Assembly: GCF_015775515.1 (NCBI RefSeq)
Contig: NZ_CP065383.1
Coordinates: 372,001-436,000, forward strand
From: Atribacter laminatus
GTDB taxonomy: Bacteria; Atribacterota; Atribacteria; Atribacterales; Atribacteraceae
Direction of reading: 5' to 3'
Length of the DNA stretch: 64,000 nt
Numbering within the stretch: position 1 is the first letter of the stretch; every line of letters starts with the position of its first letter. The notes under the pieces were generated by a model. The model had not been told where the DNA came from. It did no database searches and was given only the letters and a program-made list of their open reading frames with translations. A program made the translations under genes and the position numbers. Positions 27,305-36,259 of this stretch are shown piece after piece.

Positions 27305-28390
27305 TTAATATTTCTCTTTAAACTGTATCAGACCGACACCAAGAATACCAGTGATAATATTACTCAGCCATGCCCCTAAAAAAGGAGACATACCGCCCCC
27401 CTCAGCGACTGTCCCGCTAACCGAAAACAACACATAATAACCGAAAACCATTAAAATACTCATTCCTATCCCCATTACTTTACCCGAACGAGGCGACGCT
27501 ATTCCAAGTGGAACTCCCACCAAGGCAAAAAAGATTGCTGCAAAAGGGATAGCGGTTTTTTGCCAAAGCATAAGCTGTAGTCGGTATTTTTGTTCAGGGT
27601 TTTCATGTTCCTGAGAAATATACTCTTGAAGTTCTTTATAACTCATTTCTTGTGGATTTTTTTGACTCTTTAAAACATCTTCCATGCTTTGTTGCGTGTA
27701 CATTTCCTCTTTTTCAAAACGTACAACTCTTTCCACCTCACCACGGGAACCAACCTCATACATGACTCCTTTAATAAAAACCCATTTCCCATTATCCAAA
27801 AATGCTTGATCGGCATTCAAAATCCGCTTTAACCCATTGTGATCATATTCTTGAACAATAACTCCTGACAAGAGTGGTTGTTCTCGATCAATTTTCTTAA
27901 CGTAAAAAATTCTTTCTTGGGATTCATCAATCCGATCGCGGAAAAATGTATTTTCCTGAAATAACCAGCTGGTTACCGAAGTTCCACCAATCAAACTCTG
28001 TAGTTTTTGAGAAGAAGTCGGTAATATCCTTTCTTGTATATAGATGGTAAAAATACAAGACCAGATTCCTATTAAAAGAAAAGGAATAACCAAACGTTTT
28101 ACACTGATACCTGATGCTTTTAAAGCAATTACTTCGCTATCGGCTGCCATTCGATTCATGGTAAGAAGAACTGATAGAAGGACTGACATAGGAAACACGT
28201 ATACTAAAAAAGATGGAAGGCTATACAAAAAAACCTGGGCGATGGTCATAAATGGCACTTTGGATTGAAGCCATAGTCGGGTAAGCCGAAATAACAAATC
28301 GCCAGCGGTGAGGATGGTTAGAAAGAGCGCAACACCAAGAAAAAAGTTGTGAAGCGCTTGTTTGAGGAGATACCAATCAAATACTTTCAT
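27305..28390 (-). CDS. LptF/LptG family permease (lipopolysaccharide export)
   Basis: A 361-residue YjgP/YjgQ-family inner-membrane protein. It has three N-terminal and three C-terminal membrane helices with a large periplasmic part between them. The start FDWYLLKQALHNFFLGVALF and the cytoplasmic loop ADSEVIALKASGISVKRL near residue 95 are family hallmarks. The C-terminal part has VGVPLGIASPRSGKVMGIG. With LptB it should extract lipopolysaccharide from the inner membrane. Only one LptF/G gene is in this cluster, so a second copy would be elsewhere or the complex is homodimeric. Confidence 0.9.
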   Translation of the reverse strand: MKVFDWYLLKQALHNFFLGVALFLTILTAGDLLFRLTRLWLQSKVPFMTIAQVFLYSLPSFLVYVFPMSVLLSVLLTMNRMAADSEVIALKASGISVKRLVIPFLLIGIWSCIFTIYIQERILPTSSQKLQSLIGGTSVTSWLFQENTFFRDRIDESQERIFYVKKIDREQPLLSGVIVQEYDHNGLKRILNADQAFLDNGKWVFIKGVMYEVGSRGEVERVVRFEKEEMYTQQSMEDVLKSQKNPQEMSYKELQEYISQEHENPEQKYRLQLMLWQKTAIPFAAIFFALVGVPLGIASPRSGKVMGIGMSILMVFGYYVLFSVSGTVAEGGGMSPFLGAWLSNIITGILGVGLIQFKEKY

Positions 28391-28395
28391 GCTCT

Positions 28396-29136
28396 CTACA
28401 TATTAAATCTTTCGCCCAAGTAATATTTTCGGCTTACCTCAGAAGATATTATTTCTTCCGATGTTCCAGAAATTAAAATTTTTCCGTCAAACATTATATA
28501 AGCTCGATCGGTTATAGACAAAGTCTCTCGAACAGCATGATCAGTAATCAGGACGCCAATATTTTTCTGGGCAAGATATTTGATAACACCTTGAATCTCC
28601 TCAACTGCAATTGGATCTATCCCTGTAAAAGGTTCATCCAATAAGACAAAAGAGGGGTCAGTTGCTAAAGAGCGTGCGATTTCCAGCCGTCTTCTTTCTC
28701 CTCCGGAAAGAAGGTTTGCCGATGTCTTTGCCAAATGACTTATTCCAAACTCTTCTAACAATTCCTCCCGTCGTTTTATGATATCTTTTCTTTTCAAACC
28801 TTGCATTTCAAGGACCAAATCAATATTTTCCCAAACTTTAAGCTTACGAAATACCGATGGTTCTTGGGCTAAATACCCAATTCCTAGCCGAGCTCGCAAA
28901 TACATTGGTAAGTGATTAAGTTCTTGGGAATCGAGAAACACTTTGCCTCCACTAGGACGAATCAAACCAACAATAATATAAAAAGTAGTAGTTTTCCCTG
29001 CTCCATTCGGTCCTAACAGCCCAACGATTTCTCCTCGAGAAACCTGAATACTCACTTCCTGAACGACTCTTTTTTTGGAATATTCCTTGGCTAATCCTTC
29101 ACCCTTTAACGATTGCCAACTTCTTTCTTGGATCAA
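28396..29136 (-). CDS. lptB: LPS export ABC transporter ATP-binding protein LptB
   Basis: A 246-residue single-domain ABC ATPase. Walker A is GLLGPNGAGKTTTFYIIVGL near residue 37, the LptB-type YLAQEPSVFRKLKVWENI Q-loop is near 90, LSGGERRRLEIARSLA is the signature near 140, and LLDEPFTGIDPIAV the Walker B near 162. It overlaps the LptA stop by four bases and is followed by the LptF/G permease, a standard Lpt order. It drives lipopolysaccharide extraction at the inner membrane. Confidence 0.95.
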   Translation of the reverse strand: MIQERSWQSLKGEGLAKEYSKKRVVQEVSIQVSRGEIVGLLGPNGAGKTTTFYIIVGLIRPSGGKVFLDSQELNHLPMYLRARLGIGYLAQEPSVFRKLKVWENIDLVLEMQGLKRKDIIKRREELLEEFGISHLAKTSANLLSGGERRRLEIARSLATDPSFVLLDEPFTGIDPIAVEEIQGVIKYLAQKNIGVLITDHAVRETLSITDRAYIMFDGKILISGTSEEIISSEVSRKYYLGERFNM

Positions 29137-29855
29137 TTGGTCTCTTCTCCTTCAATCGCCATTATATTTATTTCAACATTTCCTTCCACTCTCACTTTTC
29201 CAGTTTCAACATCAATTAAAATTTTCTCTCCGCGTAGCTGATTCCCATCCTTCTCGACAGTAGCATTCCCCTCTAATACAATAAAATTTGATCCTTCTTG
29301 ATATGTGGCGCTTTTTGACTGGCCCGACCATCCTTCCTTTGCAATCACGACCGAAGATGCTAACCATTTTTTTTCATTTAAGCTATAATCAACTTGTTGA
29401 GGTCTTATTTGGAAACTATTTATCATTAATAATGGGTTACCGGTTAGAAGGATCTTTCCGGGAGATAGAAAAAAGTCCATCTTTTTGGTCTGGAAACTAA
29501 AATCCTTTCCTTTCCCTTGGATATCGGTCATTACTACCTTTTTTTCCTTTCCATAAAAAAACAAAGACTGGGAAAAAATCGTTTTGTCTTCCCAAACCAC
29601 CTGGATTTCACCCTCACTTTTTGCTTCTTGCTTGACGGTATCGACTTCAAGATAAGGGCAAATCATGGTAACGCCCTGCCATTGTATCGTAGATTGTCCC
29701 TTGGCATAAATAATACCGGTTTTTTCATCAAATTCAGCCGATGAGGTTTTTAAAGTTACATCGGATGAGCTTTGAGCAGCCGTAATCCCTTCCCTACTCA
29801 ATAAAAATAGAAAAATAATTAAAACTAAAACAGGCCAAATATTTATTTTTCTCAT
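29133..29855 (-). CDS. lptA: LptA/OstA-like periplasmic LPS transport protein
   Basis: About 240 residues. A signal peptide (KINIWPVLVLIIFLFLLSREGITA) is followed by an OstA-like beta-jellyroll, with SSAEFDEKTGIIYAKGQSTI and KVRVEGNVEI showing the strand pattern of the family. The periplasmic bridge carries lipopolysaccharide between LptC and the outer membrane. I choose the ATG at 29855, which overlaps the LptC stop (ATGA) and has GAGGGGAATTT upstream. It is longer than typical E. coli LptA and may hold two OstA-like units. Confidence 0.85.
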   Translation of the reverse strand: MRKINIWPVLVLIIFLFLLSREGITAAQSSSDVTLKTSSAEFDEKTGIIYAKGQSTIQWQGVTMICPYLEVDTVKQEAKSEGEIQVVWEDKTIFSQSLFFYGKEKKVVMTDIQGKGKDFSFQTKKMDFFLSPGKILLTGNPLLMINSFQIRPQQVDYSLNEKKWLASSVVIAKEGWSGQSKSATYQEGSNFIVLEGNATVEKDGNQLRGEKILIDVETGKVRVEGNVEINIMAIEGEETN

Positions 29856-30427
29856 AAATTCCCCTCGCTCTTTAAAGTAATAACAACCTCTTCGGGAAAA
29901 GCAAGTAATCCTCGAGATAAATCGTACCAAAGCTTCTTTGATTCAATCAGCATATTTTTTTTCTCAACCAAAACATTTTCTATTCTCATAAATTGCTCAT
30001 TACTTAGCCACGTCAAGGTCTTACCAACGATAGAACCACCTCCATCAATCTTTACGAGATTGATATCTTCAAGCCGTGCATCTGAGTTTTCAACATCCAC
30101 TTGTCCCTTTTTCGCCTTAATCTGATATTGCGGTTGGTTCTCTTGAAATAAAAAACCTTGAACACCATTTAAATAAATGTTTTCTCCGTCTTTGCTTAGG
30201 TCGTCGGTATGGATTTCCCATTCCTTCCCTGAATCGGACACTCTGCTAATTTCTGCTTTTTCCAACTGGATAACCAAAGAACCCTGGTTAATCGGGGTAG
30301 GAGAAATCAGCGCTGTTCGGAAAGTTTTTGATCTTTCCAGCGGATTGATCCAAAAAACCAATATCAATATTACCAATAAGACCAAAGAAAGGTATAACCA
30401 TAAAAGCGTTTTCCAATCATTACTCAT
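29852..30427 (-). CDS. lptC: LptC-like LPS export protein
   Basis: About 191 residues with one N-terminal membrane helix (LLWLYLSLVLLVILILVFWI) and a periplasmic beta-jellyroll domain. The YQIKAKKGQVDVENSDARLE and VVITLKSEG stretches fit LptC. It would receive lipopolysaccharide from the LptB/F/G complex and pass it to LptA. Its start ATG overlaps the stop of the upstream thioredoxin gene, and its own stop overlaps the LptA start, so the block is translationally coupled. Sequence similarity across LptC proteins is low, so the call leans on position too. Confidence 0.82.
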   Translation of the reverse strand: MSNDWKTLLWLYLSLVLLVILILVFWINPLERSKTFRTALISPTPINQGSLVIQLEKAEISRVSDSGKEWEIHTDDLSKDGENIYLNGVQGFLFQENQPQYQIKAKKGQVDVENSDARLEDINLVKIDGGGSIVGKTLTWLSNEQFMRIENVLVEKKNMLIESKKLWYDLSRGLLAFPEEVVITLKSEGNL

Positions 30428-31187
30428 TCTCAACATTTAATTGATAATAGACTTTTTGAAAGCCTTTGAGTGCCATTTGCTGGCAAATCTCACGACTCTT
30501 TTCATTATTACTGGAAAAAACCAAATAGGTCAAATTTTTATCATGAGTTTCTAAGGCTTGATTCAGATCAGTTATCACCTGATAACTAACATTTAGTTTA
30601 TCAGAATAGGGATTTTCATTTTCTAAACGGAAATCAAGCAATTGAACCTGGGGAGATATTTTGATAAGATTCTCAGCTTCTATCGGTAATAACCCCCTAT
30701 ACCACATTATCCGTCCTAACTTTTTCATGATATTATCGCGATTGGTGGCTCCGATAATGAAATCAACGATATTCCCCAAGGGATCAATAAAATATGCAGT
30801 TGGAACTCCAAATATTTGATAAAGTCCTACTAATTGTGCTTCCTGATCAAGTAAGGTCAAATAATCATAAGGAATGTTTTCCAACATTCTACCAACGGTG
30901 TCTTGGCTCTCACCGAGATTGATTGCAATCACTTGAAGACCGGAATTTTCTTTATAAGTATGATAAATTTCGTTTAATAATGGAAGTTCTTCGGCACAAA
31001 ATCCACATTTGGTAGTAAAAAAGCTTATAATAATAGGCTTTCCTAAAAATTCACTCAATGAATACATTTTACCATCAAGATCGGGGAGTTGAAATTGAGG
31101 CGCAGGTTTTCCCGCAGCAAATAGAGAGAAGAAAATCATGGTAGTTAAAACGAATATTGTCATAAAGAAAAATCTCTTGGTTTTCAT
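30420..31187 (-). CDS. TlpA-like thioredoxin domain fused to a degenerate rhodanese-like domain
   Basis: A 255-residue exported protein. A signal peptide (FFFMTIFVLTTMIFFSLFAAG) precedes a TlpA/ResA-type thioredoxin domain with PAPQFQLPDLDGKMYSLSEF and the CGFC active site near residue 61, plus the cis-proline in GVPTAYFIDPLG. The last 80 residues (QLLDFRLENENPYS ... LTYLVFSSNNEKSREICQQM) look like a rhodanese fold whose catalytic cysteine position reads serine. It overlaps the LptC start, so it belongs to the Lpt operon. It might keep thiols of envelope proteins reduced or form disulfides; this is inference. Confidence 0.8.
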   Translation of the reverse strand: MKTKRFFFMTIFVLTTMIFFSLFAAGKPAPQFQLPDLDGKMYSLSEFLGKPIIISFFTTKCGFCAEELPLLNEIYHTYKENSGLQVIAINLGESQDTVGRMLENIPYDYLTLLDQEAQLVGLYQIFGVPTAYFIDPLGNIVDFIIGATNRDNIMKKLGRIMWYRGLLPIEAENLIKISPQVQLLDFRLENENPYSDKLNVSYQVITDLNQALETHDKNLTYLVFSSNNEKSREICQQMALKGFQKVYYQLNVENE

Positions 31188-31352
31188 TGAACGTTTAACC
31201 CCCTATTTGAAGTCATTGTTGTATATCTTTATTGAGAAACAAACGTTCAAAAAACAGAAATATTCCGTATCTTTCACAAAATTTTTTTATTTTCTTTTCC
31301 TCAAAGAGATATTTCCGAAACAAAAAAAGGGATTGGATCCAAAAAGAGGAAC

Positions 31353-31378
31353 AAAAAAAAGACTCAAGAATCTTGAGT
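31353..31378 (-). terminator. Intrinsic terminator after the FlgM-like gene
   Basis: On the minus strand ACTCAAG and CTTGAGT form a 7-bp stem with a 3-nt loop, followed by CTTTTTTTTG. It lies about 100 nt past the FlgM-like stop and separates that gene from the thioredoxin-Lpt operon. Confidence 0.7.
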
Positions 31379-31473
31379 AGAAACACCGAGTAATATGCAG
31401 GAAAAAAGACAAAACGAAGAATTCTTAGAATTCACATCGCTATCAAAAATTCAATCTCGCTTTTTGAAAAAGA

Positions 31474-31785
31474 TCATTCACTGCTTGAAATATCACTTAA
31501 TAAATCAGCAGCTTCCCGACCCATCAATTTTTCAACGATATCGAGACCATGAATGTTGTAAGTTCCGCTTTGAATTTTATTCTTTAAATCCTGAACAAGG
31601 TTTTCACGAACAGTTGGTATTTCACGATACTTCGCATGATATCTTTTCAAATCAAGAGAAACCAGAAGCAGCGAAGTATTATGAAGTATAACATGAGTAT
31701 TCGTAAATATTTCAGGATTTTTCTTCATTTTTTTTTCTTTGTATATCCCAATAACATTTTGAATTTGCGCTTCCGAAATTTTCAT
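31474..31785 (-). CDS. FlgM-like anti-sigma factor
   Basis: About 103 residues. The N-terminus (KISEAQIQNVIGIYKEKK) and the C-terminal ENLVQDLKNKIQSGTYNIHG with IVEKLMGR fit the FlgM family, whose C-terminal helices bind the flagellar sigma factor FliA. I start at the ATG at 31785 behind GAGAGGCGCC. No flagellar gene is next to it, and it has its own terminator. It may regulate a sigma factor encoded elsewhere. A short, low-complexity match makes the call less certain than an enzyme. Confidence 0.65.
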   Translation of the reverse strand: MKISEAQIQNVIGIYKEKKMKKNPEIFTNTHVILHNTSLLLVSLDLKRYHAKYREIPTVRENLVQDLKNKIQSGTYNIHGLDIVEKLMGREAADLLSDISSSE

Positions 31786-32008
31786 TTTGGCGCCTCTCAT
31801 TTTCTTTCCTATTTAATATATCGGTTGGAAATAAAAAAAGTTTAATTTTATTTCATTGACTTTTTGGAGAATTTAAAAATTTTCTTCTAAAAAATTTCAG
31901 GTACTCCTCATTGCATCTAATTTTTTGATTGTTATACCCAACTCCTTTTTTCAAAAATGAAAATAAAGGAAAAGAAATATTAATATTTTTAGTAAAATAA
32001 TTATAAAT

Positions 32009-32677
32009 TTACTGATCTTTTACTTGAGCGACAGCACGGATAGGAGAACCGGTACACTTAACAAATTTCAATGGGAAAGCACAAAAAAAGGCTTCTTTTT
32101 TTAAAAGATGCTGAAGGTTGGTTAGAAATTCATAAATGATAACTCCAGCTGGTAGAAACACTCGATGGCTATCATAGGGCGCATGATCAATGCTCGGCGC
32201 ATCAATTCCAACTCCCTTTACCTTCTGTTCAACTAAATATTGGGCAGCTTCCCCAGATAAACCTGCATATTGCTTAAAATATTCTTCCTGACCATATCGG
32301 ATGCTGTCATTAGTATAAAATAAAACAATATCATTAGGAAAAATCGTAATTCCTTGCTGATTGATTGTTCTTTGTAGCTCTTCCCTTGAAAGGCTCTCTC
32401 CCGGTTTAAAATGACTTATATCAACTATGAGGCATCTTCCACAAAACCGATCAACTGGTATTTCTTCGACTGATAATCCTGTCTTATCAAAATGAGAAGG
32501 GACATCGAGATGAGTCCCGGTATGTTCTACCATAAAAAAAGCAGTTGTTGCATTAGGGTGAAGATCAAGGGTAGTCCAGGTAAAAAAAGTGGGTGATGGT
32601 TGTCCGGGAAAAACTGGTGATCCATTGTAGACTGGTAGGGTTAAATCAATCCAAGTGGTATTTTCGTTTGACAGCAT
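32009..32677 (-). CDS. Cyclase family protein (kynurenine formamidase-like)
   Basis: A 222-residue metal-dependent hydrolase of the cyclase/KynB family. The HTGTHLDVPSHFD motif near residue 51 supplies the metal-binding His and Asp residues, preceded by DLTLPVYNGSPVFPG at the N-terminus. Later, GIDAPSIDHAPYDSHRVFL near 155 completes the site. Members hydrolyse amides or lactones such as formylkynurenine or isatin; no tryptophan pathway gene is nearby, so the substrate is unknown. Confidence 0.88.
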   Translation of the reverse strand: MLSNENTTWIDLTLPVYNGSPVFPGQPSPTFFTWTTLDLHPNATTAFFMVEHTGTHLDVPSHFDKTGLSVEEIPVDRFCGRCLIVDISHFKPGESLSREELQRTINQQGITIFPNDIVLFYTNDSIRYGQEEYFKQYAGLSGEAAQYLVEQKVKGVGIDAPSIDHAPYDSHRVFLPAGVIIYEFLTNLQHLLKKEAFFCAFPLKFVKCTGSPIRAVAQVKDQ

Positions 32678-32709
32678 TAGTTTCCCTCCCTCATTATCAT
32701 TTTATCTTA

Positions 32710-32919
32710 TTATAATGTTAAATAATATCTTCCATTTTCAATATGATCCATTAATAAGCAATAAACAACCTTATGTCTCCAAGGCTTAAAGCGCTTTAAG
32801 AAAACGCGACTTTCCTCCGCAGAAACCGGCTGACCTTTTTTATAATAATGACCTATGGCTTTTCGTAACCCCAAGTCATCAAAAGCAATTATATCGCTCC
32901 TGGTTAAATAGTAGGGCGA
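32710..32919 (-). pseudogene. Remnant of a DNA-3-methyladenine glycosylase (AlkA-type), C-terminal fragment
   Basis: A minus-strand open stretch of about 70 codons reads DDLGLRKAIGHYYKKGQPVS, then KRFKPWRHKVVYCLLMDHIE before a TAA at 32710. The pattern of Asp-Asp-Leu-Gly-Leu-Arg, then Arg/Lys-Pro-Trp-Arg, is the C-terminal end of HhH-GPD base-excision glycosylases. A stop codon at 32920-32922 and no start or HhH motif upstream mark it as a fragment. The remainder up to 33123 shows no gene. Confidence 0.55.
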
Positions 32920-33123
32920 TTAGGTGTTCCTGACTCCTCAATCTTGTTTAGGAATGGAACCTGGTTTTATTTAACAAAACTAAATAGAGTCATCGTTAAG
33001 CCAAATTCACGAAGAATCACTTCTGGATGCATAAACTCTTTTTAAGTACTTGAGGGTGAAAGGTGATGGGGGTTCACAAGTTATTTGCATCATCGTCTAT
33101 GAAGCTATGGCCCCCTTCTTTAA

Positions 33124-33327
33124 TTATTCACTATTTTTATAAAGGGATAAAAATTTTTGAAGGGAACGGTCATAAGTTTTTTCCACCTCAGCTGGGAAAA
33201 AACAGGCAGGTAGTTCATGATGAGACCAGTGATATTGAATACATTCACAACATATCCCTTTTCTTGGACATGGTTCATAGGTACAGGGACATGCCGAAGT
33301 ATTCTTCTGTATTTTACACTCGCGCAT
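33124..33327 (-). CDS. DUF6485 family cysteine-rich protein
   Basis: About 67 residues beginning [20 protein letters not shown], with further cysteines in [13 protein letters not shown] and a closing [17 protein letters not shown]. This cysteine arrangement is typical of a small family of presumed metal-binding proteins of unknown function. The start at 33327 lies inside the 3' end of the glycosyltransferase gene in another frame (14-bp overlap), preceded by AAAAGGATG, so the two are translationally coupled. Confidence 0.8.
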   Translation of the reverse strand: MRECKIQKNTSACPCTYEPCPRKGICCECIQYHWSHHELPACFFPAEVEKTYDRSLQKFLSLYKNSE

Positions 33328-34039
33328 ACTTTTCATCCTTTTTTTCAGAAGATTTATCAGGGACAACAATTTCCTTCATTTTTATTTTGCTTTCATAGAG
33401 CAAGTAAGCGTAAATAATTTCGAAATACATCTTAATTCGATGATAAAAACCTAAGAAAGGACCGTATTTTTCTTCTTTATGATAGTGAGAGATGCCCCAA
33501 AGTGGGACCATTTCAACCTGACCACCAAAATCACGGGCATAATGAGTGAGAAATACTTCAACACCAAAACGAGACCAGGAAAAATCTTTCACTCTTCGTA
33601 TCCACGTTCCTCGAACTGCTCGCTGTCCGTTTAAAATAGGGCAAACTTTCTGAGCTAAATCTGTTGACCCTCTCCCTCCTTTGAACACCCCAATTGTCAT
33701 TACAATCGAAGGATCTTTAACCATGGGATTAACCAATTCGTAAAGATGTTTTTCATTCAAACGAATAAGGTCAGCATCAAGAAATAAATAAATATCGCTT
33801 TCACTCTTGTTCCTTATTCCACTGATTAGCGCAGCACCCTTCCCTTTGTTTCTATTATGTCGTAAAACATCTACAGCCATGCTGGGAGGGACTTGGACTG
33901 TTTTATCTCGAGAACCATCGTCAACCACCAGGATATCATCAATGAATTGAACGTTCTTTAATACTTTCAATACCTGTGAAATCCTTGGTTCTTCATTATA
34001 AGCCGGTACTATCGCAGTTATTGTTTGATTCTTTAACAT
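33314..34039 (-). CDS. Family 2 glycosyltransferase
   Basis: A 241-residue GT-A fold transferase. [20 protein letters not shown] opens the nucleotide-sugar domain, [11 protein letters not shown] near residue 37 and FLDADLIRL near 87 are the two acidic motifs, the latter the DxD-like metal site. The protein resembles dolichol-phosphate-mannose-type and glucosyl-3-phosphoglycerate-type enzymes but has no membrane domain. Acceptor and donor sugars are unknown. Divergent from the AI-2E family gene. Confidence 0.88.
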   Translation of the reverse strand: MLKNQTITAIVPAYNEEPRISQVLKVLKNVQFIDDILVVDDGSRDKTVQVPPSMAVDVLRHNRNKGKGAALISGIRNKSESDIYLFLDADLIRLNEKHLYELVNPMVKDPSIVMTIGVFKGGRGSTDLAQKVCPILNGQRAVRGTWIRRVKDFSWSRFGVEVFLTHYARDFGGQVEMVPLWGISHYHKEEKYGPFLGFYHRIKMYFEIIYAYLLYESKIKMKEIVVPDKSSEKKDEKYARV

Positions 34040-34125
34040 ATTAAATTCCCAACAATACCTCTTTTATTTGTATTCAAGAACACGTACAATATTATACACA
34101 AATAACCAGGAAGGAAAAGACAAAT

Positions 34126-35163
34126 TTGACTTCTGAGAAAATTCTTGTTAATCTTTATCGGCTTCTTATTGCAATTATTATCCTCTTTGTTGTTTATATC
34201 CTAAGAAATATTCTCATCCCATTTGCCCTGGGAGGAATTTTAGCCTATGCACTAACACCAGCAGCACGCTATTTAAACAATCGAGGTTTTTCTTGGAAAA
34301 CATCGGTATTGATCATATTTTTAGCTCTTCTCATTTTTTTTATTTTGCTTTTTTTCCTAGTTCTTCCAGAAGCTGTTTCTCAATTTCGATCTCTCACATC
34401 AAATCTCCCTGAGTATACTTCAAAAATTATTGATATAGCAAAAACTATCGATGAACGCTATCCAGCGTTAGGTATATCAGAAGCTATTGAAGAATTTATG
34501 ATCAATCTCAGCTCGAACCTCCAGTCGTATTTAGCCACCATCCTGAGTAATATTGTTAATCTATTTTCGCTCATCATGAGTATTATTTTTATGGGATTTG
34601 TGCTGACTCCATTTATTCTTTATTACTTTATGGCTGATGCAGTTAAAATCCGTCGTGCTTTAATTCGCCTATTTCCCTCCCAAAACCGAAAGAAATTTGT
34701 CAAACTTATTCGATTGACAGACAAAATAGTTGGTAACTTTATCCGTGGCCGATTACTAGTTTCTTTATTTGTTGGCATATGCGTTACGATAGGTCTTTTC
34801 TTGATGAACATCGAGTTTTCTTTGGTAATCGGTGTCATTGCTGGTATTCTTGACATTATCCCCTATCTTGGTCCAATTATTGGAGCCATTCCGGCTTTGA
34901 TTTTCGCTGGAACCAAATCCATATGGCTGGTATTGGCTGTAGCTTTACTTTTTGGAGGAATTAACCTCATCGAAGGAGTCTTCATTGCTCCTAAATTTAT
35001 GGGGAAAGAAGTTGGTTTACATCCAGTAACCGTTCTTTTTGCCTTATTAGTAGGTGGTGAATTGTTTGGAGCGTTAGGAGTTATTGTTGCCATCCCGGTA
35101 GCTGGTGTTTTAAAAGCCTTCTATCTTCACAACCGGAAACATATTCAAGACGATATCACCTAA
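34126..35163 (+). CDS. AI-2E family transporter (PerM-like)
   Basis: A 345-residue inner-membrane protein with about eight hydrophobic spans. The N-terminal IIILFVVYILRNILIPFALGGILAYAL pair and the C-terminal AGILDIIPYLGPIIGAIPAL and GVFIAPKFMGKEVGLHPVTV motifs are typical of the family, which includes autoinducer-2 exporters and Na+/H+ antiporters. A TTG start at 34126 follows AGGAAGGAAAAG. The 3' end overlaps the convergent sirtuin gene by 4 bp. The cargo is unknown. Confidence 0.9.
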   Translation: MTSEKILVNLYRLLIAIIILFVVYILRNILIPFALGGILAYALTPAARYLNNRGFSWKTSVLIIFLALLIFFILLFFLVLPEAVSQFRSLTSNLPEYTSKIIDIAKTIDERYPALGISEAIEEFMINLSSNLQSYLATILSNIVNLFSLIMSIIFMGFVLTPFILYYFMADAVKIRRALIRLFPSQNRKKFVKLIRLTDKIVGNFIRGRLLVSLFVGICVTIGLFLMNIEFSLVIGVIAGILDIIPYLGPIIGAIPALIFAGTKSIWLVLAVALLFGGINLIEGVFIAPKFMGKEVGLHPVTVLFALLVGGELFGALGVIVAIPVAGVLKAFYLHNRKHIQDDIT

Positions 35164-35915
35164 GCATTTTCTTCAAATTTTTTTATCTCTTCGTCAAGAA
35201 AATGGAGAATGCTACTTGCTTTCCCGTTCAGTACAAAAGCCGCTTTTTTATCAAATGGAGTTTCTTCTAAATTAATAATCATTAGTTTTGTTGCCAAAGA
35301 AGGAATCAAGTTTGCCGGCGATACTTGCAGACTGGAACCTATCACTAACAAAGGAAATTTTTGAACCATTTTTGTTGCTTGTTCAAAACTGGAAGGAAGC
35401 ATATCACCAAATAAAACAACATCCGGCCGCAGAATACCTCCACACCGACAACGAGGAGGGATTTGTCCATCCATTACCAAGGATTCAAGTTTTTCAATTG
35501 AAACTGTTCTCATACATTTCACACAGCTCGCCGTTCGCAAATGGCCATGGATCTCCATCACTTTTTTTGAACCAGAATCGATATGGAGGCTATCAATATT
35601 TTGGGTTATAACAGCTTTCACCATGCCTTTACTTTCCCAACTGGCTAAAATATCATGGGCAAGATTTGGACGAGCCTGTTTAAATTGCATAAGGACCGAA
35701 AATCCAGTTTTATAAAATAATTCTGGCTGGTTGAAAAGGACCTCAGTAGAAAGGATTTCCATAGGATCATATTGATTCCACAACCCGGTTTGTGGACTCC
35801 GAAAATCGGGAATTCCACTTTCAGTTGAAATTCCTGCACCGGTTAGGACTATCCAAGGTCGATTAAGCCATAAACATTCAGCCGCTTTTTTTTGCCTATC
35901 ATTGTGAAAATACAT
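35160..35915 (-). CDS. NAD-dependent protein deacylase (Sir2 family)
   Basis: A 251-residue sirtuin. GAGISTESGIPDFRSPQTG near residue 27 is the NAD-binding loop, TQNIDSLHIDSG near 107 the TQNID motif, and EIHGHL near 128 carries the catalytic His. Zinc ligands are CVKC near 136 and the CRCGG pair near 160. It removes acyl groups from lysines of target proteins with NAD consumption. AGGAGG lies about 13 nt before the ATG. Convergent with the permease gene at 34126. Confidence 0.93.
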   Translation of the reverse strand: MYFHNDRQKKAAECLWLNRPWIVLTGAGISTESGIPDFRSPQTGLWNQYDPMEILSTEVLFNQPELFYKTGFSVLMQFKQARPNLAHDILASWESKGMVKAVITQNIDSLHIDSGSKKVMEIHGHLRTASCVKCMRTVSIEKLESLVMDGQIPPRCRCGGILRPDVVLFGDMLPSSFEQATKMVQKFPLLVIGSSLQVSPANLIPSLATKLMIINLEETPFDKKAAFVLNGKASSILHFLDEEIKKFEENA

Positions 35916-35954
35916 ATATATAGTATTCCTCCTAAACTTTCAATAAAAAATCTG

Positions 35955-36255
35955 ATCTATCCTGAAAATACCATCTTATAAATTCCCCCATTGAGGGGGG
36001 ATAAAGGGGGGTGTGCCTTTAATCGGTCATCCTGAGCCCTCGCTTTTTGAGGGCGTGAGGATCTCATCTTTTAAGTTTTTTCTTCATAAATACTTTAAAT
36101 GATGAGATTCTTACGTCGTCCGGCAAAAACACCGGACTCCTCAGAATGACTAAGTGGATGGTAGAGATTGCCACGTCGCACAAGACGCTCCTCGCAATGA
36201 CGGATTTAGATAGGTATTTTCATCCTCATCTGGTACTGCTGACAGCATGAGGGTC
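35955..36255. repeat. Mosaic intergenic repeat, locus 3 (modules E, C, A, B, B, D)
   Basis: The gap 35916-36259 is filled with repeat modules in order: E (ATCCTGAAAATACCATCT), C (35981-36012, CCCCC paired with GGGGGG), A (36026-36067), B (36104-36150, with a CCGG hairpin), B again (36164-36203) and D (36217-36255, TTTTCATCCTCATCTGG). Modules are shared with loci near 5.7, 14.9 and 59.3 kb. No gene is present. Confidence 0.8.
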
Positions 36256-36259
36256 TGGC

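Noticed and set aside
31395-31691. Plus-strand frame opposite the FlgM-like gene
   Set aside because: The minus-strand frame carries a recognisable family pattern and ribosome site; the plus frame is its shadow.
33063-33398. Plus-strand frame opposite the DUF6485 gene
   Set aside because: The minus strand encodes a cysteine-rich protein of known pattern coupled to the glycosyltransferase gene.
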